Positions 29,960-39,424 of a stretch of DNA of 64,000 bases are shown here, piece by piece (position 1 is the stretch's first letter; each line of letters starts with the position of its first letter). Position numbers and translations under genes: made by a program. The DNA is from Symbiodinium natans (lineage: Eukaryota > Sar > Dinophyceae > Suessiales > Symbiodiniaceae): contig CAJNDS010001413.1 in NCBI GenBank assembly GCA_905221605.1, positions 131,501-195,500 on the forward strand. The letters run 5' to 3'. Below the pieces are notes generated by a model. That model was not told where the DNA came from. It did not search any database and saw only the letters and a program-made list of their open reading frames with translations.

Positions 29960-30165
29960 ATGAAGCGCAGGCCTGCTAAGCAAGAAGGGTGCTGGCAACT
30001 GTTTAGAGAATTGCATCACGGCAGGTTAGTTGCCATTGGGCTCTCAAGAGTAGACCTGTCTAGAGAGCAGCTCACCCAAAAACTCGACGATCTTCAGCCG
30101 AGTCTGCTCGGAGAGTCGTCCAAACTCCAATTCGTTTCTCATCCCCAACCACTCGTGGGCGACAC
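29960..30165 (+). CDS. Candidate exon between two CCCTAAA tracts
   Basis: Plus frame with ATG: MKRRPAKQEGCWQLFRELHH, then RVDLSREQLTQKLDDLQPSL. Open until the next tract. The minus strand also has an open stretch (VVGDEKRIGVWTTLRADSAE) after an AG inside the tract. Strand uncertain; product not recognised. Confidence 0.35.
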
Positions 30166-30167
30166 TG

Positions 30168-30279
30168 CCCTAAACCCTAAACCCTAAACCCTGAACCCTA
30201 ACCCGAAACCCTAAACCCTGAACCCTAAACCCTGAACCCTAAACCCTAAAACCTAAACCCTGAACCCTAAACCCTAAAC
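30168..30279 (-). repeat. CCCTAAA tract, degenerate
   Basis: CCCTAAA, CCCTGAA and ACCTAAA units. On the minus strand it starts at the donor of the 30280-30392 exon. Confidence 0.95.
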
Positions 30280-30392
30280 CTGAAGACTTGTGGGGGGCAT
30301 CAACCAGGCTTCGCGCACAAGCTTCGGGGGTGGGCCTGCAGTGCCCCTCACCTCCACACGGACCGGCTGCTTGAAGCCAGACGTGCACTCCT
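30280..30392 (-). CDS. Internal exon between telomeric tracts, strong frame
   Basis: Minus strand: acceptor CCCAAAGCAG, then 113 nt in phase 2 (37 codons) reading ECTSGFKQPVRVEVRGTAGP and PPKLVREAWLMPPTSLQ, then donor CTTCAG|GTTTAGGG, where the donor is the first GT of the telomeric tract. Nearly all third positions are G or C. The middle resembles a beta-strand-rich segment. Product not recognised. Confidence 0.72.
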
Positions 30393-30399
30393 CTGCTTT

Positions 30400-30659
30400 G
30401 GGTTTAGGGTTTAGGGTTTAGGGTTTAGGGTTTAGGGTTTAGGGTTTAGGGTTTAGGGTTTGAGGGTTTGAGGGTTTGAGGGTTTGAGGGTTTGAGGGTT
30501 TGAGGGTTTGAGGGTTTGAGGGTTTGAGGGTTTGAGGGTTTGAGGGTTTGAGGGTTAAGGGTTAAGGGTTTGGGGTTAAGGGTTTAAGATGGTTTAAGGG
30601 TTAAGGGTTTAGGGTTTAGGGTTCAGGGTTTTAGGATCTATGGTTTAGGGTTTAGGGTG
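30400..30659 (+). repeat. TTTAGGG tract passing into a TTTGAGGG array
   Basis: Nine TTTAGGG heptamers are followed by about 12 uniform TTTGAGGG octamers (30460-30555), then mixed TTAAGGG, TTTAAGATGG and TTCAGGG units. Confidence 0.97.
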
Positions 30660-30714
30660 CGATGATTGACGATGGCGATTGGGGGAGGGTGGGCGGGGAT
30701 GGCTTTGAGCTCAT

Positions 30715-30870
30715 GTGAATGACGGCGGGGCTGAGAATCTGATAAAGATCAAGAGGCCCTTCATCACAAAAAGCTGCCTAGATCAACCTTCTTCCGGCTA
30801 TGAGGTGTTGCTGATGTCAGGCAAGGATGGGAAAGATGCTGCAACCCCACCGAACCCAAGCCACCTAAAG
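30715..30870 (+). CDS. Weak exon candidate
   Basis: Plus frame NDGGAENLIKIKRPFITKSC then SSGYEVLLMSGKDGKDAA. A GC donor (TCAG|GCAAGG) lies inside. The downstream end runs into degenerate CCCTAAA units near 30890-30915. Modest codon bias. Confidence 0.3.
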
Positions 30871-31165
30871 AGAAACCCTCTGTCCCCAAACCCCACAACC
30901 CTCAACCCTAAACCCCTCTGACTTGTCGCTCGAACTTCCTGAACCAGAACTAAGAATCACAACATGAACTGGCAAAATGAGCCTCTTAAATCAGGATCTG
31001 GGGTAAGCGGTCTCTTGGTTGGCCCAAGCAGCAAACAGCCTGAGGTTTGAATCTGGAAGCAACCCAGCCGAAGCCAGCGGCTGAACCGGCTACCCCACTT
31101 GAATCGTCCTTCTCAGCCCCGGCCCGCAAGCTCCCAACTCCAAATTGTGCATTCTCGAGCCTAAG

Positions 31166-31296
31166 CGTCCAACACCTCCCATGAAGCCCTCGCAGCTCTA
31201 CGCAAGGTCCTCTACATGTCTGGCGACCACCGCGGAGGGGCTCGTCAGCACTGCTTTGTGCACTTCGTCCGCGAAGGCCTCTCCAGGTTTTTTCAG
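31166..31296 (+). CDS. Internal exon, strong frame, unknown protein
   Basis: Plus strand: acceptor CGAGCCTAAG, 131 nt in phase 2 (43 codons) SNTSHEALAALRKVLYMSGD, HRGGARQHCFVHFVREGLSR, FFQ, then the consensus donor CAG|GTACCAGT. Most third positions are G or C. The minus ORF at 30986-31357 covers the same bases but is poorer. No telomeric tract adjoins it. Product not recognised. Confidence 0.65.
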
Positions 31297-31534
31297 GTAC
31301 CAGTAGCTGCGAGCAGCCTCCGCTCTCTGGAGTTTTTGTCCACCGATATTTTCTCAACTACGTAGCTTAGGCTACTTAGGAAAGAGAAGTCTTTGTCCAA
31401 GCGCTCTCAAGCTCTCCAGAACCTGACTGGAAACATCACCAGATGCCCTCATAGCGGCCCACAGCATGCAAGAAAGAGTCCCCACGGCCCCAGCCGTAAC
31501 CTGAAATGTCTGAAGCCAACATGCTTTCTTCTTA

Positions 31535-31675
31535 AGGCAGGGTTTCCGGTTTAGGGTTCAGGGTTACAGGGTTTAGGGTTCAGGGTTCAGGGTTCAGGCT
31601 TTAGGGCTTAGGGGTTGGGGTTAGGGCTTAGGGGGTAGGGTTCAGGGTTTAGGGTGTCGGGTTTAGGGTTTAGGA
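31535..31675 (+). repeat. Degenerate TTTAGGG tract
   Basis: Heavily mutated: TTCAGGG, CTTAGGG, GTTGGGG, GTGTCGGG units. One of only two G-tracts that are followed closely by a C-tract. Confidence 0.9.
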
Positions 31676-31886
31676 GCTGAATTTCGGAGCCTCAGAAACC
31701 CCTTAAATTAACCGCCAGCCCAAAGACACCCCCAGAAGCCTCTCGGATGGCTTTGCAGCGAGCCTGCTGTGCGGCGTTGGGCTCAGGACAAAACCGCAAC
31801 GATGCCTAAAGCCAACGCGGCACAAGAAAGTGTGACCAAGTGTGCCAAAAAGACTGTTTCGACTGACCATCATGCCAAGGACTCTC

Positions 31887-31982
31887 ACCCTAAACAAACC
31901 CTAAACCCTAAACCCTAAACCCTAAACCCTAAACCCTAAACCCTAAACCCGAAACCCTAAACCCTAAACCCTAAACCTAAAC
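31887..31982 (-). repeat. CCCTAAA tract
   Basis: About 12 units. On the minus strand it starts at the donor of the 31983-32061 exon. Confidence 0.95.
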
Positions 31983-32061
31983 CTGAAACGTTAGAAGCCC
32001 TCCACGGGCAGAAACACTTGCCGGTGGGTGCCGCTGCTTCGTCGCTCTCATCAGGGCTCTC
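31983..32061 (-). CDS. Internal exon with textbook splice sites
   Basis: Minus strand: a long pyrimidine tract (TCTCTTTTCCTTCTTTTCGC) and GAGCAG acceptor, then 79 nt reading ESPDESDEAAAPTGKCFCPW and RASNVS, then donor TTTCAG|GTTTAGG at the telomeric tract. Acidic start, CFC motif. Third positions mainly G or C. The best single example of an exon whose downstream intron begins with telomeric repeat. Product not recognised. Confidence 0.75.
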
Positions 32062-32412
32062 CTGCTCAAGGCGAAAAGAAGGAAAAGAGATAACAGGGCT
32101 GAGGGTTCAGGGTTGAGGACTTGGGACTGATCATGGTTTGAGGTTCAGCAAAACAGTTCTCATGAGTCTTGGTCGTTTGCTTATGGTACGCCATCAAGCC
32201 TACTTTTTGTTGAGATAGTTGCTTGGCCAATTCCGTTTGTGCGTCTTGCTGGTCGTTTGTCAGTATGTCAGTTGCGCCCATCCTCAGCACAAATATTTCA
32301 CCTAGCTGACACAAGTCGGCGACTAGTTAGTCGGCCATTTGGCCTATTTGCCTAGCTGTCTTGCTCGCTCGCTAGCAGAGCACTGCCCCATGAAGACATA
32401 ACATATTTTCAG
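32062..32412. other. No supported gene
   Basis: A minus ORF (32066-32314) begins in the pyrimidine tract of the neighbouring exon and is not coding-like. Confidence 0.4.
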
Positions 32413-32460
32413 GATAATGATCCAGGGAGATACCACACTTTGGCCGGAGAATTAAAATAG
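32413..32460 (+). CDS. Possible very short terminal exon
   Basis: After acceptor ACATATTTTCAG, 15 codons DNDPGRYHTLAGELK and TAG. T-rich sequence follows. Too short to trust alone. Confidence 0.25.
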   Translation, partial: DNDPGRYHTLAGELK

Positions 32461-32498
32461 GATCTTTTTGCTTTTTTTGGGATTTTTTTTGGTGTTTT

Positions 32499-32606
32499 TT
32501 TGGGTTTTGGGTTTAGGGTTTAGGGTTTTGGGTTTTAGGGTTTTAGGGTTTTAGGGTTTTAGGGTTCTAGGGTTTTAGGGTTTTAGGGTTTAGGGTTTAG
32601 GGTTAT
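32499..32606 (+). repeat. TTTAGGG tract passing into a TTTTAGGG array
   Basis: A few TTTAGGG units, then about eight TTTTAGGG octamers (the Chlamydomonas-type telomere unit), then TTTAGGG again. Confidence 0.95.
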
Positions 32607-33090
32607 TAATGATTAATTATTAATTGAATCAATTATTCAGTAGTAGTAGTACCAGTAGCAAGGACAAAAAACAAAAAAACACCCAAAAAAAAACCTTACA
32701 AAAAATAGACCTCCTACCACAATGTCAACATCCCTTTTTCCTGCATCAGAAAAGGACACTGGAAGCAAGGCCCTAAACCAACACTCTGAAACAACCCAGC
32801 CCTACGCTCCAGAGGATCCAAGCCGTTGAGGCCAAAAAAAAGCCGCCAGAATCGGATCCGCCCATGAGGCTCGGAATCAAGCCCTCAAAAGCTGCTGTAA
32901 GACGCCTGCAGGAAGACCTCCTGTATAGCGGCCGCCCTCACAACAGCAGGGGGGTTTTAAGGGTTTTGGGCTGCGCCTCGTGTTGCTTGGCCCCTTTAAG
33001 GGCCTTGAAGGTTCTCGGGCTTCGCCTCGGTTATCAAGTTTCGGGAACCTTGGGCTTCTTGAAGAGCCTGATGAAATGAGCGCATCTAAG
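32607..33090. other. No firm gene
   Basis: AT-rich and A-rich start, then a plus ORF (32864-33079) without splice support. Confidence 0.35.
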
Positions 33091-33092
33091 CC

Positions 33093-33200
33093 AAAACCAT
33101 CCCAAACCCCCCAACAAAACTAGACTCCTAAGCCCAAACCCAACAACAAACCATCCCAAACCCCCCAAAACAACAAGACTCCTAAGCCCAAACCCAACCA
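33093..33200. repeat. 51-bp direct repeat, two copies
   Basis: AAACCATCCCAAACCCCCCA blocks followed by ACTCCTAAGCCCAAACCCAA recur once. The minus ORF at 33034-33327 reads GFGLRSLV.LGGLGWF twice over it. Confidence 0.85.
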
Positions 33201-33351
33201 CAACCACAACCACACCAAAGCAGGGAGTGGATGCTGGGGGGAACCATACGTGCCCTGAACCCGTAAACAGCATTTGGGTCCTAGGGCCGTGCTTTCTGCG
33301 AGACTTTCTTGCTAGTTTCAGCGACAAGGGGTCAGGGGTGAACCGGGCCAG

Positions 33352-33780
33352 GTGATATTAGCGCCTCAGGCGTTAGGAACCCTGAAGTCCCGTCCAGCCT
33401 GGTCCTTCTCAACGGCTTTCCAAAGGAGAGGCAGTCAGCAATGGCCTCGCGAGCGAAAGCACTGGGAAGGCTTCAAATTCAAGACTTGGGCAAAAAAGGC
33501 TTTCATGGGATCTAGGTTTCAGTGGTGTTTACATCTGCTCCACAAACCGATGTCATTCACAGAACCTTGTAGAGGTCTACTCCGGTCTCTCAAACTCTCG
33601 CTCCACGGAACCAGGTCCTCGCCGAGGCATGGGCAACAGGCTGGGTGTCGCAGACGACTACGCAAGCCGTGCACCATGGAATTCGGAAACCGGAAACACG
33701 TGACCCGGGAGGTAATAAACGCGGATTTGGAAATTGGAAAGCGCGGATTCGAGCGGAGTCGAGAATCGCAACGTGCTTGA
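33352..33780 (+). CDS. Weak plus-strand ORF
   Basis: Frame of 142 codons, basic and Ser-rich (KFKTWAKKAFMGSRFQWCLH). A second plus frame from 33645 ends SDYSRLNIVFYHLTPTISAF at 34004. No splice sites resolved. Confidence 0.28.
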   Translation: MILAPQALGTLKSRPAWSFSTAFQRRGSQQWPRERKHWEGFKFKTWAKKAFMGSRFQWCLHLLHKPMSFTEPCRGLLRSLKLSLHGTRSSPRHGQQAGCRRRLRKPCTMEFGNRKHVTREVINADLEIGKRGFERSRESQRA

Positions 33781-34040
33781 AAGCACCCTTCCCCAACCCC
33801 CGTCATTTCCTGAATCACATGGTTTGCCTAGCCTTGGCACCCTGCGAGCATCCTAAATGTTCAGGTTGTCTCTGCGTCCCTATTACTATTTACCGTGCGC
33901 TGAAAGCCCTGCTCTCAGAACCAAAAGCGCTCTCCAAAAGCGACTATAGCCGTCTTAACATCGTTTTCTACCACCTAACTCCAACAATATCAGCATTCTT
34001 ATAAGGTGGAGCCCAATAATTAAAACCGCTCCAAGCTAAC

Positions 34041-34081
34041 CGTAAACCCTAGCCCTAAACCCTAAACCCTAAACCCTAAAC
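34041..34081 (-). repeat. CCCTAAA tract
   Basis: Five units. On the minus strand it starts at the donor of the 34082-34168 exon. Confidence 0.95.
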
Positions 34082-34168
34082 CCATTAAGGCAGACTCCGC
34101 CTCTGCAGCCAGGACCAGCACGGGCAAGGCCTCCTCCACGGCCTCCACAATCGGCTGACTTTCATCAA
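34082..34168 (-). CDS. Internal exon between telomeric tracts, acidic helix
   Basis: Minus strand: acceptor AAACCCCAG, then 87 nt in phase 2: DESQPIVEAVEEALPVLVLA, AEAESALM, then ATGG|GTTTAGGG. Third positions are strongly GC-rich. Reads as an acidic amphipathic helix. Product not recognised. Confidence 0.68.
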
Positions 34169-34170
34169 CT

Positions 34171-34266
34171 GGGGTTTGGGTTTAGGGTTTAGGGTTTAGG
34201 GTTGAGGGTTTGGGGTTTAGGGTTTAGGGTTTGGGGTTTAGGGTTTACGGTTTAGGGTTCCGGGTT
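34171..34266 (+). repeat. TTTAGGG tract, degenerate
   Basis: TTTAGGG with TTGAGGG, TTTGGGG, TTTACGG and TTCCGGG variants. Confidence 0.93.
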
Positions 34267-34268
34267 AA

Positions 34269-34376
34269 GGGGTTTCGGAAATTAGGGGGGGGTACATTAT
34301 TTGGGGTGCTTGTTAAAAGGGATCTCCTACTATTTTGGGGATCTATATTCGTTGTGCCTCTATTTTCGTAAACCCC
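34269..34376 (+). mobile_element. MITE-like repeat family A, 108-bp copy
   Basis: Terminal inverted repeats GGGGTTTCGGAAATTAG and (right end reversed) GGGGTTTACGAAAATAG match at 14 of 17. The core GATCTCCTACTATTTTGGGG.TCTATATT aligns with the copy at 52137 in opposite orientation. It directly abuts a TTTAGGG tract. Confidence 0.75.
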
Positions 34377-35112
34377 CACATGGGCTTCGTAACTTCGGGG
34401 GAGGCGGGCAGAAAAGCCCCCTTAGACCGTAAACTGCACTCCAGAACCCGGGGCGATCTCGTAACAGCTTGGCACACCAGACCCCCACCCCACCCCACAC
34501 AAAGGAATAGTAGCCGGTCAGCAGAATAGGCTTAACAGCACGAAGCACCTAGCCGGGTCAGGAAGAACCACTGCGAGTCGCCCACGTCACCAGTAGCCTC
34601 CTCTGGAGAGAGGAGCGCCAGATGCGAAGTGGCTGCTCGGCGGAGAGACTCCCGCATAGCGACGAAGACAACAGGGCTCTACAGCTCCCCCAAATGGCAA
34701 GAACCCGAGCTGCAAGAGGACAGAGCAGAAGAAGCTTCCGGGGCGTGGGATCTTGCCACGAGTCTCGCTGTGTGTATGGGCCCCTCCAATCCGTCAAGCT
34801 TGCTCACCAGGGGAAAGGGCTTGAGCTAAGCGGCTCCAGGTTGCGAAGGGTTTGCCCTACTGACATCTGCTCAGGTTCGTAAACCTGCTCAGCCTTAATC
34901 TGAGACTTGCAGGACAAGTTAATGCAAACAATCGACACCCATTTCAATGCAAAGACCAAGCCTTCTTGAAATCAGGACGTTAGAAGTCACAGTGCAGCTT
35001 CCAGCATTTTAGGAGAGCGTTCTGGGCCCAATGAAGTCAGGGAACAGGTCTACGAGTCGGCTCAGACGGACTTAGTGATTACACCCTGCAGCCCTCAAAA
35101 CGATGATGCCTT
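34377..35112. other. No firm gene
   Basis: Short ORFs on both strands (34558-34797 minus, 34622-34882 plus) without codon bias. Confidence 0.35.
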
Positions 35113-35175
35113 GGAGGGTTTAGGGTTTAGGATCTAGGGTTTAGGGTTTAGGGCTTGGGTTTAGGGTTTAGGGTG
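35113..35175 (+). repeat. TTTAGGG tract
   Basis: Eight imperfect units. It lies just downstream, in minus sense, of the 35191-35321 exon. Confidence 0.93.
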
Positions 35176-35190
35176 AGTTTCTTTGCTAAC

Positions 35191-35321
35191 GAGCATTTGG
35201 CATCGGGGCCACATATCTTCTCGTCACCATAGCAGTATGCAGCCCATAATCCCTGGGCGCCTCTTTTCTTCTTGCAGCGGCACACGGCCACGATTCTAGG
35301 TGGCAGCCAGGACCCGACCCC
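35191..35321 (-). CDS. Candidate exon, Cys-rich basic segment
   Basis: Minus strand: acceptor TTAGATGCAAAG, 43 codons plus 2 nt: GVGSWLPPRIVAVCRCKKKR, GAQGLWAAYCYGDEKICGPD, AKC, then donor TGCTC|GTTAGC. Five cysteines (C.C, C, C, C) suggest a secreted or metal-binding domain. Good third-position bias. Not assigned to a family. Confidence 0.55.
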
Positions 35322-35446
35322 CTTTGCATCTAAAGCTAGAGAACCCCCCCCAACTCTCTCTAGCACACGTCGACCTAAGACCCTGAACCTGAAATCCCCC
35401 TAAAACCGGCGCCAGGCCCGGCCTGAAAACTCTCGGCGCTCTTGAG

Positions 35447-35531
35447 ACACTACCTGCCGGGCGGCTTCACCGTGGGCAGAAGGCTCACGCGCTGCGCCGT
35501 CACCTTGCGCTTCGGCAAGGCCACGGACTGA
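35447..35531 (+). CDS. Terminal exon, strong frame
   Basis: Plus strand: acceptor CGCTCTTGAG, then 27 codons HYLPGGFTVGRRLTRCAVTL and RFGKATD and TGA. Nearly every third position is G or C. A GC donor inside (GGCAAG|GCCACG) could end it slightly earlier. A TTTAGGG tract follows within 10 bp. Product not recognised. Confidence 0.6.
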
Positions 35532-35537
35532 CGCCTC

Positions 35538-35606
35538 AGGGCTTTAGGGTTTAGGGTTTAGGGTTTAGGGCTTAGGGCTTGGGCTTAGGGTTTAGGGTTT
35601 AGGGGC
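35538..35606 (+). repeat. TTTAGGG tract
   Basis: Nine imperfect units (CTTAGGG, CTTGGGC variants). Confidence 0.93.
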
Positions 35607-35708
35607 ATTCTAAAGAACCTTTTTTGTTTGGAGAACACATGAGAACACGTTCAAGCCATAAACATGCTCTAGGGGCACTGTTGGTGAGGGCTTCGGGATG
35701 GATCGAGG

Positions 35709-36560
35709 TTGCTCACAATTGGCTATGTAGTTTCTGAGCCATCATTCAGGGCTGTGTGTCTAGAGGCGGAAATGAAGGCCCAAACCGAGTCTTGTCTTAC
35801 GTTGACGTTGAGTCTTGGCGGTTCCTGGCGATGGTTTTGGCGGGGTCTCAACGGCATATTCAGACTCCAAGATGCCAAGAACAGCAAGGGCACGCACAAG
35901 GCCGGATTCCAACGGCAATCGCACCAGGAAGATGCCGGAGTTGCTGGGAGCGCAGTGCATCGTGAGGATGATTCAAGTTTCTGGCAAAATGACAGGGGCT
36001 TCTGGGAGTTGGGGGGGCTTGGCTAGCCATCTGTCAGCCCAGGAATGGCATCAAAGAAAGGAGCAGCACGCGGGCCAGTCGGCCACAATGTCGGAGGTGG
36101 CGGCCATGCTTGGGCCAGCTCAAGGACACAGAGGAGGCCAAGAAGCAGGCTTGCAACGGCTGGACGGCCGGGCAGAGGGTGGTAGCCCTTGGGCAAGGTC
36201 ATGCAGTGGGTCACCGAAGCTCAACTTGTGGTCACCAAACTTAGTACAGCCGGATCGATGAAGAATGAACCCAAGGCGCCTTAATGGTTCATGCCGGAGA
36301 AGATGCCAACCGGTTCCAAAGCCTTCTCAACTGCGCTCTGTGGCAGCTCACGGAGGCAGGACATACAAAATCAGAGCAGTTTTCATGGTGTTTGATGAGG
36401 CTGGCATCATGGACAGACACAGCAAGAAGACGGACTACGCGTTGCACCGAATGCCTTGCCACGTCTGGGAGGCCCGAACGCTAGCTGCTGAGAAGGTACG
36501 ACACGAGCATGTTCCAAAAACACATCTCAAGCTGATAAAACCCCAGATGGAGAACATGGT
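35709..36560 (+). pseudogene. Plus-strand region with frame changes, possibly decayed gene
   Basis: Three plus frames (35709-36026, 35815-36261, 36265-36765) each carry protein-like pieces in turn, for example MVHAGEDANRFQSLLNCALW and LTEAGHTKSEQFSWCLMR at about 36284-36400. The pieces would need frame changes without splice sites between them. This fits a decayed coding sequence better than exons, but chance is not excluded. Confidence 0.3.
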
Positions 36561-36578
36561 GCGTGCACGGAGCAGGAA

Positions 36579-36836
36579 ATGTTACGTGCTTTCTTGCTCC
36601 GTGCAGCTTCCGAGGCTCAAACAAGGGCGGTGCTCACGGGTAAACCATTGGATATCCCAGTTCCTGGTCGGACCATGTCGGAACCCGCGGTGTCTCGGAG
36701 CTTTGATACCATGCAGAATGCAGATCGACTGGGCCGCCGTATGGGACTTGGGGCGGACATCATGAGGGGAAGTCGACTACCCGTGTGCAGTAAAGGGCAG
36801 TTTTTCCCGGCAATCAACACGAGAAAGGTTGCATGA
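36579..36836 (+). CDS. Candidate exon, unknown
   Basis: Plus frame with ATG: MLRAFLLRAASEAQTRAVLT, GKPLDIPVPGRTMSEPAVSR, then RLGRRMGLGADIMRG, ending TGA. Third positions about 60 percent GC. The minus ORF over the same bases is poorer. It may be the end of the decayed region upstream. Confidence 0.4.
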   Translation: MLRAFLLRAASEAQTRAVLTGKPLDIPVPGRTMSEPAVSRSFDTMQNADRLGRRMGLGADIMRGSRLPVCSKGQFFPAINTRKVA

Positions 36837-37561
36837 CAAATGGTGGCGCGCCGGCAAGATGAGTGTCCCTGCATTCTGCGCAGATTCGTGAAACAGTCAT
36901 GACGATGTGCACGCACCGATCGAATCGTGTTTCATTGTTCCGGTGTCCGGCATTGCCAAAACTACTGCTTTTGGGATGCTTGGTGCAATGACGAGGTAAT
37001 TAGCGTACTTGGACATTCGAGAATGGCTGCGTGAGGCTGACCACAGCTAGCTCTTCTACGCTGGTTCCCTGGGTACCGTTTCAACTCTACAGATCCGGTG
37101 ACGCCAGAAACCTAGTATCCCTAGACTGCCACCAGTGCAGAGCTTGCTGAAAGCTTTGGACTTGGAACTGAAGCTTAATGACAACGCAGTTGGATCTGGA
37201 TTGTCCAGCGAGCAGGGGCCCCTCTAACCACAACTTAAAGCCTGAAGAGGGTCACGAACAGAGCCCACAAAGCCTGGAAGCTCAAACCATTCCAAGACTC
37301 CATGCAGCCAAGCTGCGGTTTCACACTGTGTCGCTTTTTGGGCTGCTTCTGCTGCATCTCCCTCAGCAACAGGGGTGCCGAGCGTAGTAACTGAAGCAGA
37401 ACACATCTCGTTGAACTGTGACTTCGGGCGCAATGGGGGTAAGGGGGTACTGAACCCTGATGCGACCATGTAAACCCGCACAACCGGGTAGGCTCGTCTG
37501 CTGAGGGCAGCACTCGATCTCCTTCGCAGGAGGTTAGACATCGGTTTCTGAAACACTTTTA
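36837..37561. other. No supported gene
   Basis: Short ORFs on both strands (37178-37387 plus, 37224-37556 minus) without codon bias. Confidence 0.35.
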
Positions 37562-37562
37562 T

Positions 37563-37626
37563 GTTGGGGGATAGGATTGGGGAGACCCTTGGGGATATAG
37601 ACCCTCCGAATAGGGTCCCTGTTTAC
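37563..37626 (-). mobile_element. Family A-like element starting at an exon donor
   Basis: Read on the minus strand it begins GTAAACAGGGACCC and contains GGGTCTATATCCCCAAGGG, the core of repeat family A. Its first two bases are the GT that ends the coding-like frame at 37627. Diverged copy; terminal inverted repeats are not clear. Confidence 0.45.
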
Positions 37627-37902
37627 GAGAGCCAGAAGAGGTTTGAGAAGGGTAAACTCTGGCTGGTGCTCTTGTGTTGCCTTTGCACACAACTCTGAAG
37701 CGAACTTGCTGAGGATCTTCGAGTGGGATAACAGACTTGGGGTGTCTAAACCCTGCTTCACCTCGGCAGTCGAGCTTCGCTGTCCCGAATCCCTAAACGC
37801 CAGGCTCAGACCAAATTCATGGCCACCACTGCCAGACAAATGAGCCCAGGAAAAAGTCGGATCATCGTGGCTCCTGCTCAAGGTCCTGGACTTCATTCTC
37901 AA
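37627..37902 (-). CDS. Candidate exon ending at a repeat element
   Basis: Minus frame: FGLSLAFRDSGQRSSTAEVK, QGLDTPSLLSHSKILSKFAS, ELCAKATQEHQPEFTLLKPL, LAL, then CTC|GTAAAC. Third positions moderately GC-rich until the donor, after which the frame reads repeat sequence. An upstream ATG at 37902 is possible but lacks context. Not recognised. Confidence 0.43.
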
Positions 37903-38317
37903 GGCGCGAGCGCACTCGCCAAAGCTGCTCCTTGGCCGTGGAGCTTGGGCTTGGGGGGTTCACCGCGCCCAAGGGTTTCGGAGGCTTGCGGCATTCAATG
38001 GGCGTAGAAAGTTGCGTGCTGCTTCCTTCAGCCGAAGTGCGCCTGCAACTTGTGCGCTGGTGTTGACTACTGATATGTCTGTCGTGGTCCTTGCACTGCT
38101 TCATTCTTTCGCAAAGGCTCCTGCTTGAAGGGTTCAGGGTGCAGTTGCTTGCATTTGCAAAACGTTAGGGCGTTCCTGTCAACAGTTTTGAGTGGCGCGA
38201 TAGCTTGTCACTTGCAGGACAAGATCCTGTTAAACTGGCGAAGAATGTGAGAGCGCCAACGATTCAAAGCCGAAACCAAAAACCGCAAACACAAAAAACA
38301 AATGGTTGAAGTCGTGC

Positions 38318-38415
38318 TCAACGCCATCCCGCCTTCTTCGTGCGATCTGGCTTGTTGCGATGAATCAGCTGCCGCAGCTTTGCCACCCGCTCCTTGGCAT
38401 GCTCGCTGTTCTGGG
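38318..38415 (-). CDS. Terminal exon, basic helical tail
   Basis: Minus strand: acceptor CTGAGCCCTCAG, 98 nt in phase 2: QNSEHAKERVAKLRQLIHRN, KPDRTKKAGWR and TGA. Third positions are strongly GC-rich. A CCCTAAA-sense tract (38455-38514 on plus as TTTAGGG) lies 40 bp upstream of the acceptor. It reads as a basic C-terminal helix. Not recognised. Confidence 0.72.
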
Positions 38416-38454
38416 CTGAGGGCTCAGGCGTGTTTAGCCATGCTGGGTTTTAAG

Positions 38455-38514
38455 TTTAAGCTTTAGGGTTTAGGGTTTAGGGTTTAGGGTTTAGGGTTTA
38501 GGGTTTGGGGTTTG
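38455..38514 (+). repeat. TTTAGGG tract
   Basis: Eight units, upstream (minus sense) of the terminal exon at 38318. Confidence 0.95.
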
Positions 38515-39321
38515 AGGCTAGCTTGGAGGCTGGGGTTCTGAGCCTTAAGATTGGGAAGAAAACCTAGCCATAAGACACTTGGAAACTGCAGGCCCCGAAG
38601 CCACAAGAGAAGAGAAGAGAAATGCGAGGAGGCCACCAGCCCAATGCAAGCACATCAATATGTGCACCCCTCCCTCGCTCCCTGCATCCCTTCGCCCATC
38701 CCTGAAAAGTGCACACTGACAAACACGTGCCTCGGAAGCCTTCATGGGTTCTTGAAGGGCGTTCTTCGTCCTTGGAAAACTCAAGTCGTGGTTCATGGCG
38801 GGTTTAGATTTTAGGCGTACGGTTCAGGGTTTGGGGTTGAGGGCTTCTGTGTCCCCCCATGGTCCATGGTGGTTTGCAGGTTAACGGGCAGGGTTGTGGG
38901 GGGGAGAGGCATGGGGGTCGGAGAACGCGGAGCGGGCGCATACCGAGCTCAGCCCACTCGTAAAGCTTCCAAGTCTCGTAAGCCGCAGACAGACAGAGAG
39001 CGCGAGAGAGAGAGAGGAGAAGAAGAAGAAGAAGAAGCGGAAGAAGAATAAGAAGAAGCAGAAGAAGAAGAAGAAGAGAGCGTTGTTCTTGCTGACGTCG
39101 GAAAATTTGACCATATGGCTTCAGATGCTTAGCACTCCGACGAGTCCCAAAAAGCAACAACAAGTTTGGGTTTGTTGCTTTACAGGAAACAAGATCGATG
39201 TCGGAGAAGCTAGGAACACACTCAGGGAGCCCAGTACTCTGCAGAATTTGAAGGAACATCTTCACGAAGCGACTCCATCATTCCAAAGAAGACGAAACCT
39301 TGCAAAGCCTCCCGAAACCCC
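38515..39321. other. No firm gene; GAA microsatellite
   Basis: Degenerate telomeric units near 38815-38850 and a (GAGA)n to (GAA)n purine run at 38992-39079. ORFs through the purine run are simple-sequence artefacts. Confidence 0.45.
38992..39079 (+). repeat. GAGA / GAA purine microsatellite
   Basis: GACAGAGAGCGAGAGAGAG followed by about 20 GAA units with few interruptions. Confidence 0.95.
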
Positions 39322-39419
39322 CCTGAACCCTAAACCCTAAGCCCTGAACCCTAAACCACCCTAAACCCTAAACCCTAAACCCTAAACCCCAAACCCTGAA
39401 CCCTGAACCCTAAACCCTG
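39322..39419 (-). repeat. CCCTAAA tract
   Basis: About 13 units with CCCTGAA variants. Immediately upstream of the plus-strand exon at 39425. Confidence 0.95.
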
Positions 39420-39424
39420 CCCAG

